Shown: in pieces, positions 44,552 through 52,803 of the stretch
Numbering within the stretch: the first letter of the stretch is position 1
Layout of the letters: each line of letters starts with the position of its first letter
Translations under genes and position numbers: made by a program
The notes under the pieces: model-generated
The model's database searches: none
Seen by the model: only the letters and a program-made list of their open reading frames with translations
Told to the model about the DNA's origin: nothing
Assembly (NCBI RefSeq): GCF_003955715.1
Contig: NZ_CP034463.1
Location: 930,001-994,000 of the forward strand
Direction of reading: 5' to 3'
Length of the DNA: 64,000 nt
From: Streptomyces aquilus
GTDB taxonomy: Bacteria; Actinomycetota; Actinomycetes; Streptomycetales; Streptomycetaceae

Positions 44552-44863
44552 TCACACCTCCGTCTTCTCGTGGGCCGGTGGCTTGGTCCTGAACATCCTC
44601 AGCATCCGGTCCGTGACGACGTATCCGCCGACGACGTTCATGGCGCCGAAGACCATCGCCACGAAGGCCAGCGTGTAGCCGAGCCAGCTGTGCGACTCGG
44701 CCGCGATCAGCATGGCGCCGACGACGACGATGCCGTGCACGGCGTTGGAGCCGGACATCAGCGGGGTGTGGAGGGTCGCGGGGACCTTGCTGATGACTTC
44801 GATACCGACCAGCACACTCAGCACGAACACCGTGATCGCGGTGAGCAGGTCGAGGTCGTTCAT
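44552..44863 (-). CDS. pntAB: NAD(P) transhydrogenase, small membrane alpha-2 subunit
   Basis: 103 residues with three membrane segments. ISKVPATLHTPLMSGSNAVHGIVVVGA is the characteristic PntA C-terminal sequence. A charged tail (FRTKPPAHEKTEV) follows. Splitting of PntA into AA and AB is the usual actinobacterial arrangement. ATGA overlap with pntAA. Confidence 0.95.
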   Translation of the reverse strand: MNDLDLLTAITVFVLSVLVGIEVISKVPATLHTPLMSGSNAVHGIVVVGAMLIAAESHSWLGYTLAFVAMVFGAMNVVGGYVVTDRMLRMFRTKPPAHEKTEV

Positions 44864-45975
44864 GACGGTCCGCCTCCCATCAGGGCTCCCGTGATCTCGT
44901 CGGCCGGGTCGAGGACGAGTTCGCCTTCACGCACCAGGTGGCGCAGGAGTGCGACGAGGTTGCGGGCGTACGCGGTGGACGCGGCGGTGGCCATCGCGGA
45001 CGGCAGCCGGCCGGCCCCGATCACGGTGACCCCGTTGTCGAGGACGTCGGTCTTGTCGGGCTCGGAGCCCTCGACGTTCCCGCCGAGTTCACCCGTCGCC
45101 AGGTCGACGACGACCGAGCCCGGCTTCATCCGCTCCAGCGCCGCCGTGCTCACCAGCAGCGGGGGGCGGTGGCCGGGGACCTGGGCGGTGGTGATCACGA
45201 CGTCGGAGCGCGCGATGTGCGCGTCCGTCGCCTCGCGCTGGTCCCGCTGCTCCTGGTCCGTCAACTCCCTTGCGTAACCGCCGAGTCCGGCGCCCGGTCC
45301 CGCGTGCGGAGGGCTCTTGACATCGAGGAACCGGGCACCCAGCGATTCCACCTCCCCTCGTGACTCGGGGCGTACGTCGTACGCCGTGACCACGGCGCCG
45401 AGGCGGCGGGCGGTGGCGATCGCCTGGAGCCCGGCCACTCCGGCGCCGAGGACCAGCACCTGGGCGGGGCGCATGGTGCCCGCCGCGGTGGTCAGCATCG
45501 GGAAGAACCGGTCGTAGGACTCGGCGGCCAGCAGCGCCGCCTTGTACCCGGCGACGGAGGCCTGCGAGGTCAGCGCGTCCATGGACTGGGCGCGACTGAG
45601 GGTGCGCGGCAGCAGGTCGAGGCTCAGGGTGCGTACGCCGCGCCGGTGGAGGTCCGCCACCAGATCGGGGTGGCGCAGCGGCTCCAGCAGCCCGGCCAGG
45701 GTCTGCCCGGAGCGCAGGGAGGCGGTGGTCGCCGCGTCCGGCGGCCCCACGCACAGCACTACGTCGGCCCGCGCGTACAGGTCCTCGGCCGCCACGGTCT
45801 CGGCGCCGGTGGCGGTGTAGTCGGCGTCGGTGAACCAGGCGCCGGACCCCGCCCCCGTCTCGACGAGGACGTCGAGGCCCACTCGGCGCAGCAGGGTGAC
45901 GGTCTCGGGGACGAGGGCGACGCGGCGTTCGCCGGGCGCCCTTTCCCGTACGGCTCCCACGGTGACGGTGGCCAT
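44860..45975 (-). CDS. pntAA: NAD(P) transhydrogenase, soluble alpha-1 subunit
   Basis: 371 residues of the alanine dehydrogenase/PNT family. RAPGERRVALVPETV is the N-terminal motif and VLVLGAGVAGLQAIATARRLGA the NAD-binding loop, followed by DVRPES. MKPGSVVVDLATGELGGNVEGS is conserved. It forms the NAD(H)-binding domain I on the cytoplasmic side. GGGGAGAGGCAGCAG precedes ATG 45975. A strong hairpin (45993-46019) lies right in front of that ribosome site. Confidence 0.95.
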   Translation of the reverse strand: MATVTVGAVRERAPGERRVALVPETVTLLRRVGLDVLVETGAGSGAWFTDADYTATGAETVAAEDLYARADVVLCVGPPDAATTASLRSGQTLAGLLEPLRHPDLVADLHRRGVRTLSLDLLPRTLSRAQSMDALTSQASVAGYKAALLAAESYDRFFPMLTTAAGTMRPAQVLVLGAGVAGLQAIATARRLGAVVTAYDVRPESRGEVESLGARFLDVKSPPHAGPGAGLGGYARELTDQEQRDQREATDAHIARSDVVITTAQVPGHRPPLLVSTAALERMKPGSVVVDLATGELGGNVEGSEPDKTDVLDNGVTVIGAGRLPSAMATAASTAYARNLVALLRHLVREGELVLDPADEITGALMGGGPS

Positions 45976-45992
45976 GATCTGCTGCCTCTCCC

Positions 45993-46019
45993 CCTGGACC
46001 CGGGGCGCCCGGGCCCAGG
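45993..46019. terminator. GC-rich hairpin upstream of pntAA
   Basis: CCTGGACCCGGG and CCCGGGCCCAGG pair around GCG with one internal mismatch. It could end transcription from the zinc-ADH gene or act as a leader attenuator for pntAA. Confidence 0.45.
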
Positions 46020-46026
46020 GAACTGG

Positions 46027-46180
46027 TCAGAACTGGAAGACGAGCCGTGCCTCGGCGGGGTCCTGCGGGTGCCGACGACGGAGCCGTCCCCGGCCGTCCG
46101 GCGCAACCGTGGCAGGCAGCCGCCGTCCGGTCGTGCACGGCGCGCAGTGCGGACGGCAAAGGGTGGTTGGACGCGTCCAT
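46027..46180 (-). pseudogene. frameshifted small ORF upstream of pntAA
   Basis: A strong ribosome site (GGGAGGTGCC) precedes ATG 46180, reading MDASNHPLPSALRAVHDRT. One frame over, GRRLPATVAPDGRGRLRRRH continues to PQDPAEARLVFQF and a stop at 46027. The 154 bases are one more than a multiple of three, so a single base change in length would give a protein of about 50 residues. The 45976-46292 gap otherwise holds only the hairpin at 45993-46019. Sequencing error is possible. Confidence 0.4.
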
Positions 46181-46292
46181 GGCACCTCCCGCGCGCCCGT
46201 TCAGTGGTCCTCCCCGTCAGCCTCACGCTCACGCCGCGCCGGGACCCCGCCGCAGAGGCCGAACGTCCCCTGCGCCAGGGCCCCTTGGGCCG

Positions 46293-47363
46293 TCAGGCCG
46301 CCGGTACGGCGACGACGTCGTGCCGCGGCCCGCCCAGCACCACCTTGAGCGCGCCGGTGTCAGCGGCGCGGGCGAAGACGTCGTACGCCTCTTCCATGGC
46401 GTCCAACGGGAAGGTGTGGGTGACCAGCGACGAGGTCGGCAGCCGACCGGCGGCCGCCATCCGCAGCAGGGTGGGTGTGGAGTGGGTGTCGACGAGACCG
46501 GTGGTGATGGTCAGGTTCTTGATCCACAGTTCTTCGAGGTGCAGGGTGGCCGGCCTGCCGTGCACGCCGACGTTGGCCACGTGCCCGCCGGGCCGCACCA
46601 TGCGGGTGCACAGCTCGAAGGTCTCCGGCACGCCGACGGCCTCGATGGCCACGTCCGCGCCGAGTCCGTCGGTGAGGTCGGCGATCAGCTGCTCGGGAGA
46701 CTCGCCGGCGAAGGCCACCGCGTCGGCGCCGAACGACCGGGCGGCCTCCAGCCGGGACGCGGCCAGGTCCACGACGACGATCCGCTCGGGGGCGAACAGC
46801 CGGGCCGTGGCCACGGCCGCCAGCCCGATGGGACCGGCACCGACGACAGCGACGGTGTCCCCGGGCCGAACCCGCCCGTTGAGCACGCCCACCTCGTAGG
46901 CCGTCGGGAAGATGTCGGCCAGCAACACGGCGTCCTGGCTCTCCAGGGTGCTGGGCAGCGGGTGGACGGACAGGTCGGCGTACGGGACCCGTACGTACTC
47001 GGCCTGAGTGCCGTCGATGAGGTGGCCGAGGATCCAGCCCCCGCCGCCCCGGCACTGGCCGTAGCCGCCCTCACGGCAGTAGCGGCAGCGCCCGCAGGCG
47101 GTGATGCAGGAGACGAGGACGCGGTCCCCCGGGCGCACGGTGCGGACGTCTCCGCCGACCTCGACGATCTCGCCGACCGCCTCGTGCCCGAGGACGGTCC
47201 CGGGGCGGACCTCGGGCACGTCGCCCTTGAGGATGTGCAGGTCCGTTCCGCAGATGGTGACGGTGTCGACGCGGACGATCGCGTCCGTGGGTTCCTTGAC
47301 ACCGGGGTCCGGGACGTCCTCCCAGGAGGACTGTCCGGGCCCGTGGAAGACGAAGCCCTTCAT
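46293..47363 (-). CDS. zinc-dependent alcohol dehydrogenase (MDR family)
   Basis: 356 residues. Catalytic zinc ligands lie in ICGTDLHILKG and GHEAVGEIV; the structural zinc cysteines are in CGRCRYCREGGYGQC, one fewer spacing than usual but all four present. VAVVGAGPIGLAAVATARL is the NAD-binding loop. Belongs to the Tdh/FdhA-like MDR dehydrogenases; substrate unknown. A tiny ATG-TCA-TGA reading unit overlaps its start, with GAAAGGCAGGC in front. One strong box lies 59 bp upstream. Confidence 0.92.
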   Translation of the reverse strand: MKGFVFHGPGQSSWEDVPDPGVKEPTDAIVRVDTVTICGTDLHILKGDVPEVRPGTVLGHEAVGEIVEVGGDVRTVRPGDRVLVSCITACGRCRYCREGGYGQCRGGGGWILGHLIDGTQAEYVRVPYADLSVHPLPSTLESQDAVLLADIFPTAYEVGVLNGRVRPGDTVAVVGAGPIGLAAVATARLFAPERIVVVDLAASRLEAARSFGADAVAFAGESPEQLIADLTDGLGADVAIEAVGVPETFELCTRMVRPGGHVANVGVHGRPATLHLEELWIKNLTITTGLVDTHSTPTLLRMAAAGRLPTSSLVTHTFPLDAMEEAYDVFARAADTGALKVVLGGPRHDVVAVPAA

Positions 47364-47421
47364 GACATGCCTGCCTTTCTCCCCCTCAGCTCCAGCCTGG
47401 CCCTCCGGACCGTGCCACGCA

Positions 47422-47437
47422 TGGGCCGGTCGGCCCC
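47422..47437. promoter_or_regulatory. DevR/OsdR-like box upstream of zinc ADH
   Basis: TGGGCCGGTCGGCCCC, near-perfect palindrome, 59 bp before the minus-strand start at 47363. Confidence 0.66.
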
Positions 47438-47472
47438 GCGGGCCTGCCGGAGGGTTCCTTCAGCCGACAGGC

Positions 47473-47511
47473 GTCCGCGCACCCGGGCCTCCCCTGTCCG
47501 GGTGCGCGGAC
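47473..47511. terminator. terminator hairpin after the second hsp20
   Basis: GTCCGCGCACCCGG (47473-47486) and CCGGGTGCGCGGAC (47498-47511) form a 14-bp perfect stem with an 11-base loop, 20 bp beyond the hsp20 stop at 47531 (minus strand). Confidence 0.8.
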
Positions 47512-47530
47512 GTGGCGGCACGGACCCCGA

Positions 47531-47950
47531 TCAGCCGTGCCGCACCGGAATGGTCGTGGTGCCCGACTTCGCCCTGGGCACCGGGACCGTGATCGTCAGC
47601 ACGCCGTCCTGGTACACGGCGGTCGCCTTGTCGCCCTTCGCCCCGGCCGGCAGCCGGACGCAGCGGGCGAAGGTGCCGTACCGGAACTCGGTGCGGTGCT
47701 TCTCGGTGAGCTCCGCGGCGCGCTCGGCGCGCAGCGTCAGCAGCCCTCCCTCGACGGTGATCTCGACGTCCCGCGCGGGGTCGAGGCCGGGGAGCTCGGC
47801 CCGCAGCACGTACGCCTCGTCCGTGAGGTGCTCCTCGACGCGGATCGCGTGCAGTCCGGGGACGCCGTGCGTCCCGGGGTGCCCGGCCTCGACCCAGCCG
47901 AACAGGTCGGGCAGGGTCGGCCGGCCGTGCAGCAGCTCGATCATTCCCAT
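47531..47950 (-). CDS. Hsp20 small heat-shock protein
   Basis: 139 residues, paralogue of 42589-43011. It shares PTLPDLFGWVE at the N-terminus, the alpha-crystallin core (YVLRAELPGLDPARDVEITV, EFRYGTFARCVRLP) and the TIPVRHG end. It carries a Cys (FARCV) absent in the other copy. GGAGTGAGGAGAG precedes ATG 47950; ATG 47944 is also possible. Last gene of the GNAT-CBS-flavodoxin-Hsp20 operon, closed by a hairpin. Confidence 0.95.
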   Translation of the reverse strand: MGMIELLHGRPTLPDLFGWVEAGHPGTHGVPGLHAIRVEEHLTDEAYVLRAELPGLDPARDVEITVEGGLLTLRAERAAELTEKHRTEFRYGTFARCVRLPAGAKGDKATAVYQDGVLTITVPVPRAKSGTTTIPVRHG

Positions 47951-47991
47951 CTCTCCTCACTCCTTGGCGGATCGGCTCTCTCGCCGCCCGT

Positions 47992-48501
47992 TCAGCTCCC
48001 TGTCGCGTCCTTCGTCAGCTCGTCGGCGATGCCCTGGGCCCACTCCTCGATGCGGGCGAAGTCCCGGAAGTCGCCGCCCTTTCCGTTGCGGACGATCATC
48101 TTGGCGATGCGCCCCCGGGCGCCCTCCACCAGGCGGCCGCCGAAGGTGACATGGCCGCGGGCGTCGAGCCGGGTCATGGCCCGCCGGACACCGGGCACCG
48201 GCGGGATGTCCTTCTCCGACGCCGAGGCGTCCAGCGGTCCGCTGCTGAACAGCCACAGCGGCTTCTCGGCGAGTGCGCGGTGATGGCGGCGGACGAAGCG
48301 GCGTGCGTGCCGGTGCCAGCGCCCCGCGTACAAGCCTCCCCCCACCACCACGGCGTCGTAGTCGGCCACGCTCGCGACGGAGGCGGCCGGCCGGGCCCAT
48401 GCCTGCAGGCCCGCCTTGTTCAGCACTTCGGCGACGGTCTCCGCGATCTGTGCGGTGGATCCGTTCGTCGTCCCGTAGGCGACCAGCACGCCACCCGACA
48501 T
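47992..48501 (-). CDS. flavodoxin-domain protein
   Basis: 169 residues. LVAYGTTNGSTAQIAETVAEVL is the FMN-phosphate loop. VVVGGGLYAGRWHRHARRFVRRH and LWLFSSGPLD follow, as in the flavodoxin_5/HemG-like group. The end (FRDFARIEEWAQGIADEL) matches the product of 30902-31411. AGGAGGTGGGCCGTC precedes ATG 48501. Likely FMN-dependent electron transfer; partner unknown. Confidence 0.86.
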   Translation of the reverse strand: MSGGVLVAYGTTNGSTAQIAETVAEVLNKAGLQAWARPAASVASVADYDAVVVGGGLYAGRWHRHARRFVRRHHRALAEKPLWLFSSGPLDASASEKDIPPVPGVRRAMTRLDARGHVTFGGRLVEGARGRIAKMIVRNGKGGDFRDFARIEEWAQGIADELTKDATGS

Positions 48502-48538
48502 GACGGCCCACCTCCTTTCGACCTTTGGGTTCGTGAGT

Positions 48539-49270
48539 TCACAGCTTGCGCAGCCAGTCGTCGCCGATGCCGTGCAGCGCCTGTGCCGCGGGCTCCACAC
48601 GGGAGTCGTCGAGGCGGTAGGTGAGCTTGCTGACGACATCGACCACGCCGTCGATCTGGCGGGTCATCGAGACGGCGATCTCCGTCTCGCTCTTGCGTTC
48701 CATGTGTCCGGAGAGCGTGACGACGCCCTCGACCACGGCCACCTCGACACTCCTCGGCGGCAGCCACAGGGCGCGGATCAGAACCTCGTCGATGACCGCG
48801 GCACGGATCTCGGCGTCGGGCCGCAGGAAGACCTGGAGGAGGTCGCGGCGGGTGACGATGCCGACCAGGCGCTGCTCCTCGTCCAGGACGGGCAGCCGCT
48901 CGATGTGGTGCTCGGCCATGGTGCGGGCGGCCTCGACGATGGTGTCGTCGGCGAGGACCGTGACGGGCGGCGTGGTCATCAACTGGCCTGCCGTACGGGC
49001 CCTGGCCTTCACGGCCCGCGCACGGCCCCGGCGGGTGAGCGCGGCGAACCGGAAGCGCTTCTTCGGTTCGTAGGGGTCCGGGGCGTCGGCCTGCCGAACC
49101 ATGAGATCGGTCTCGGAGATGACGCCGACGACCTTCTCGTCCTCGTCGACCACCGGCAGTCCGCTGATGCGGTGCTCGCCCAGCAGCCGGGCCACTTCCT
49201 TGAACGGCGTGCCGTACTGGGCGCGGACGACGTCCGTGGTCATGACGGAGCCGACCTTGTTGTGCTTCAT
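48539..49270 (-). CDS. CBS-domain pair plus BON domain protein
   Basis: 243 residues. CBS 1: VGSVMTTDVVRAQYGTPFKEVARLL with GVISETDLM. A basic loop (about 68-95, KKRFRFAALTRRGRARAV) separates it from CBS 2: MTTPPVTVLADDTIVEAARTM with GIVTRRDLLQVFLRPD. A BON domain (VEVAVVEGVVTLSGHMERKS) ends the protein. It lies 12 bp after the GNAT/acyl-CoA synthetase gene, suggesting that its nucleotide sensing is linked to acyl-CoA or acetylation. Confidence 0.9.
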   Translation of the reverse strand: MKHNKVGSVMTTDVVRAQYGTPFKEVARLLGEHRISGLPVVDEDEKVVGVISETDLMVRQADAPDPYEPKKRFRFAALTRRGRARAVKARARTAGQLMTTPPVTVLADDTIVEAARTMAEHHIERLPVLDEEQRLVGIVTRRDLLQVFLRPDAEIRAAVIDEVLIRALWLPPRSVEVAVVEGVVTLSGHMERKSETEIAVSMTRQIDGVVDVVSKLTYRLDDSRVEPAAQALHGIGDDWLRKL

Positions 49271-49282
49271 CGTTGTCCCTCC

Positions 49283-51988
49283 TCAGCGGAGACGGCGCAG
49301 ATACGGGTCGTGGGGCCTGCGGGGCAGCAGGCGTAGGCGCGCATCGAGCACACTGGCTCCGCCCGGTGTCGCGAGAACGGGGTTGAAGTCGGCCTCGGCG
49401 AGCTGCGGCAGGTCGCTCGCCATGCGGGACAGCCGCAGCAGCAGTTGTTCGAGGCCTGCGAGGTCCACGGGCCGGGCGCCGCCGGCTCCGAAGAGGAGCG
49501 GGGCGCAGCGCGGTGCCGTGATCAGGTCGTGCACGTCGTGGTCGGTGAGCGGGGCGAGGCGGGCGGCGTGGTCGGCGAGGATCTCGGTGGCGGTGCCGCC
49601 GAGCCCGAAGAGGACGAGTGGTCCGAACACCTCGTCCTGCACGACCCCCGCGAACAGCTCGGTGCCGCGGTCGGCGAGCGGCTGCACGACGACTCCGGTC
49701 AGCAGGCCGGCGAACCGGGTCTCCAAGTCGCGGTAGGCGGCGCGTACTTGGGCGTCGCCGCGCAGGTCGAGGTGGACCGCGTGCTCGGCGCTCTTGTGCA
49801 GCAGTCCCGGCCAGTGGGCCTTCATCACGACCCGGCCGTCGGCACCGCGCAGCCGCTGGGCGGCGAGGACGGCGGCGTCCTCGGTGTCGGCCCATGCCCA
49901 GGACAGCTGGGGGATGCCGTAGCAGTCGAGGAGTTCGGCGCAGTCGCGCGGGTCGAGCCAGCCGCCGTCCGGATGGGCCTGCAGCCAGGCCTCCACGGCG
50001 GCGTGGGCGCGTTCCGTCTCCACGCCGTCGAGGTCGGGGACCGTACCGGCCGGGCGCGCGAGCCAGGCCGCACGGCGGGCCGCGTGGGCCAACGCCCGTG
50101 CCGCCGCCTGGGGTTCGGAGTACGACGGCACGGTGCCGTCGCCCTGCGCGGTGGGCAGCAGCTCGACGGGCAGGGCCTGCTCCAGCCGGACCGCGGCGAC
50201 CGGCTTCGTCCTCCGCCCGGGGGCGCCGGTGAGAGCCCGGACGAGGTCGTCGCCGGTCGCCGCGGCGACCGCCGTGGGGACCAGGGCCACGAGGACGGCG
50301 TCGATCCCGCCGTACCGCATGATCCGGTCCACACAGTCCATGAGCTGCCCCTCCGAGACGGCCGCGGTGGCGTCGACGGGGTTGCCGACGGCGGCGCCCT
50401 CGGGGAGTACGGCGAGCAGTGCGTCGATGAGTTCGGGGGTGGGCGTCGGCAGCGTGAGCCCGGCCTCGGCGCAGGCGTCGGCCGCGAGGACGCCCGCGCC
50501 GCCCGCGTTGGTGACGATCAGGACGCGGGGTCCGGCGGGCAGCGGCTGGGAGTGCAACAGGGCGGCGGCTTCGAGGAGTTCGCCGACCGAGCGGGTGGCG
50601 GTGACGCCGGCCTGGGTGAACAGGGCGCCGCGGGTCATGGTGCGGGTGGCGGCGGCCGCGGTGTGCGAGGCGGCGGCGCGTCGTCCGGCCTCGGTACGGC
50701 CGGCGTCGACCGTGAGGACCGGCATCCGGCGGGTGACGCGGCGGGCGGTGCGGGAGAAGGCGCGGGGGCTGCCGAAGGACTCCAGGTGCAGCAGGGCGAG
50801 GTCGGTGCGGCCGTCGCTCTCCCACCACTGGAGCATGTCGTTGCCGCTGACGTCGTACTTGTCGCCGAGGGAGACGAAGGAGGAGACGCCGATGCCGAGC
50901 CGGGACATCCCGTCGAGCAGGGCGATGCCGACGCCGCCGGACTGCACGGCGACGCCCGCGGTGCCGGGGCGCGGGTGGCCGGCGGCGAAGGTGGCGTCGA
51001 GGTGCAGGGCGGGGTCGGTGTTCGACAGGCCGAGGCAGTTGGGGCCGACGAGGCGCATGCCGTGCTCGCGGCAGGCCGCCAGCAGGGCCTTGGCCTGGCC
51101 CGCGTCCAGACCCGCGGTGACGACGAGGAGGGCGCGCACGCCCGCCTTGCCGCACTCCTCGGCGGTCGCGGGGACGGCGGCGGCCGGTACGGCGAGCACC
51201 GCGAGGTCCGGCGTCCTGGGCAGCGCGGTGACGGAAGGGTGGCAGGGCACGCCGAGGATGGCGTGCGCGCCGGGGTTCACCGCGAAGAGCTGCCCGGTGT
51301 AGCCGCCCGTGCGCAGCTGGTGCAGCACGGCCCGGCCCACCGAGCCGGCCTTGCGTCCGGCGCCGACGACGGCGACCGCACGCGGTCGCAGCAGCGGTTC
51401 CATGCTGGCGATGTCGGCGCCCCGGCCGCGTTCCTCGACCGCGGTGAGGTAGGTGTCGCTGTCGTCGAGGGCGATGGTGCAGCGCACCTCCGGGCCCTCG
51501 AAGCGGCGGGCGGTGCGCAGGCCGAGGTCGGCGAAGAGCCGCAGCACCTCGTGGTTCTCGCTGAGCGCGTCGGCGGTGAAGGTCGTGATGCCCTCGGCGC
51601 GGGCGGCCGAGACGAGATGTTCGATGAGCAGGGTGCCGACGCCGCGGTGGTGCAGTCCGTCGGCGACCGCGATGGAGATCTCGGCCGTGCGGGCGTCTGG
51701 TTCGGTGCCGCCGGTGTCGTATTCGGCGAGGCCGATGACCTGGCCCTCCGTCTCGGCCAGCAGCGCCCGGTAGCCGAAGTGGCGCGGGGCGCAGGCCCGG
51801 TCGGCGGCCCTCGCGGCCGATCGGCGGCTCGCGGCGAAGAACCGCAGGCGCAGGTTCTCCGGGGACATCTCCTCGTACAGCCCCTGGAGCTGGTCGTGGT
51901 CGTCGCGCCGCACCGGGCGGATGCGGACCGTGCGGCCGTCCGCGAGCAGGGCGTGGACCGAGGGCTGGTCGAGTGTGTCGTCCGTCAT
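49283..51988 (-). CDS. GNAT acetyltransferase fused to NDP-forming acyl-CoA synthetase
   Basis: 901 residues. An N-terminal GNAT domain (about 20-175) with IAVADGLHHRGVGTLLIEHL for acetyl-CoA binding is followed by a CoA-binding domain (about 195-290), a succinyl-CoA-ligase-like domain with SHTAAAA holding the phospho-His, and a C-terminal ATP-grasp part (about 670-890, VQPLADRGTELFAG). This order is the type found in Streptomyces Pat-like protein lysine acetyltransferases. Either a regulatory acetyltransferase or a true ligase. AAGGAGATCCGTC precedes ATG 51988. First gene of a four-gene operon under a strong box. Confidence 0.9.
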   Translation of the reverse strand: MTDDTLDQPSVHALLADGRTVRIRPVRRDDHDQLQGLYEEMSPENLRLRFFAASRRSAARAADRACAPRHFGYRALLAETEGQVIGLAEYDTGGTEPDARTAEISIAVADGLHHRGVGTLLIEHLVSAARAEGITTFTADALSENHEVLRLFADLGLRTARRFEGPEVRCTIALDDSDTYLTAVEERGRGADIASMEPLLRPRAVAVVGAGRKAGSVGRAVLHQLRTGGYTGQLFAVNPGAHAILGVPCHPSVTALPRTPDLAVLAVPAAAVPATAEECGKAGVRALLVVTAGLDAGQAKALLAACREHGMRLVGPNCLGLSNTDPALHLDATFAAGHPRPGTAGVAVQSGGVGIALLDGMSRLGIGVSSFVSLGDKYDVSGNDMLQWWESDGRTDLALLHLESFGSPRAFSRTARRVTRRMPVLTVDAGRTEAGRRAAASHTAAAATRTMTRGALFTQAGVTATRSVGELLEAAALLHSQPLPAGPRVLIVTNAGGAGVLAADACAEAGLTLPTPTPELIDALLAVLPEGAAVGNPVDATAAVSEGQLMDCVDRIMRYGGIDAVLVALVPTAVAAATGDDLVRALTGAPGRRTKPVAAVRLEQALPVELLPTAQGDGTVPSYSEPQAAARALAHAARRAAWLARPAGTVPDLDGVETERAHAAVEAWLQAHPDGGWLDPRDCAELLDCYGIPQLSWAWADTEDAAVLAAQRLRGADGRVVMKAHWPGLLHKSAEHAVHLDLRGDAQVRAAYRDLETRFAGLLTGVVVQPLADRGTELFAGVVQDEVFGPLVLFGLGGTATEILADHAARLAPLTDHDVHDLITAPRCAPLLFGAGGARPVDLAGLEQLLLRLSRMASDLPQLAEADFNPVLATPGGASVLDARLRLLPRRPHDPYLRRLR

Positions 51989-52051
51989 GACGGATCTCCT
52001 TACGGGTCTTCTCGTCACCTAGAGCGTCCAGCGGATCCGGCACCGCTCCCA

Positions 52052-52089
52052 TGGGCCGCCCGGGCGGCTCCGCTGGGCCGGTCGGCCCT
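52052..52089. promoter_or_regulatory. DevR/OsdR-like boxes upstream of the GNAT/acyl-CoA synthetase operon
   Basis: TGGGCCGGTCGGCCCT (52074-52089) is nearly perfect; TGGGCCGCCCGGGCGG (52052-52067) is a weaker copy 22 bp away. Confidence 0.62.
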
Positions 52090-52164
52090 CATGGGAGGGA
52101 CCGGCCCGAAGGGTGGGTAGGGGCTCCGGGGCAAGCACGGGCGGGGTGGATGACAGGGGGGACG

Positions 52165-52742
52165 ATGCCGCTCATGGATCAACTGCCGGCACTGCTCGGC
52201 GTGGTCGTCGGCTCGGTGGGGTCGTACGCGGCGCAGAGCCTCACCGAGCGCAGGAAGTGGAAGCGGCAGCGCGAGGAACGGTGGGACGAGAAACGCTTCG
52301 AGATCTACGGCTCCTACGGCAACGTCCTCAAGGCGCAACTGCGCATCGCCCAGCGGATCGGCGCGGCCCTGGGGTATCCCGACGTCGCCGATCCCCTGCC
52401 GCCGGCCGAGGGGCTGCCGCAACTCGCGGAGGCGGAGTCGCGGCGGACGGCGTGGGGGCACCTCCCACGCCTTTTGGGCAGTGGGGGAGGGAGTCGGTGC
52501 TGCTGATCGGGGACGCCGCCACCATCGCGGCCGCGCGGCGTTGGCACGAAATGGTGTGGACGATCGAGTTGCTGGTGCGGGAAGGGTGTGCGACCCCGCA
52601 GGACTGGACCCTCGCCCTCGGACAGGCGAGCGCCGCGCAGGACGCCTTCTACGCGTGCGCCCGGTGTGATCTGGGCATTGCGGGGGCTCCTCCCCCGGCC
52701 GGCGAGTGGCCACGGCCGTGGCGCGCCGAACTCTCCTCGTGA
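52165..52742 (+). pseudogene. hypothetical gene split by a 35-bp palindromic insertion
   Basis: From ATG 52165 (AGGGGGGACG upstream) the frame reads LLGVVVGSVGSYAAQSLTER, an N-terminal helix followed by charged helices, up to AEAESRRTAW. Then a 35-bp insert shifts the frame and it stops at 52506. Deleting 52456-52490 joins TAW to ESVLLIGDAATIAAARRWHE and restores one frame to the stop at 52742, about 180 residues. The family is a membrane-anchored helical protein I do not recognise. Probably inactive unless the two parts act separately. Confidence 0.75.
52456..52490. repeat. 35-bp palindromic insertion element
   Basis: GC-rich inverted repeat: CCTCCCAC (52461-52468) pairs with GTGGGGGAGG (52481-52490) around a GCCTTTTGGGCA core. 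It resembles the small palindromic repeats scattered in Streptomyces genomes. Exact ends are blurred by G runs at both sides. I saw no second copy in the window. Confidence 0.65.
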
Positions 52743-52803
52743 CCCGGGTGCCCGCCGCGCGGTCCGCGGGCCGGAGCCCGGGATCGCGCGGTACCGGTGC
52801 TGT

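Noticed and set aside
46286..46301. TGGGCCGTCAGGCCGC as a box
   Set aside because: It overlaps the end of the zinc-ADH coding sequence and no gene start is nearby on the proper side; likely chance.
48420..52052. 1210-codon minus-strand frame overlapping the GNAT/acyl-CoA synthetase and CBS/BON genes
   Set aside because: Arg/Pro/Gly-rich composition without domains, out of frame with the clearly recognisable proteins.
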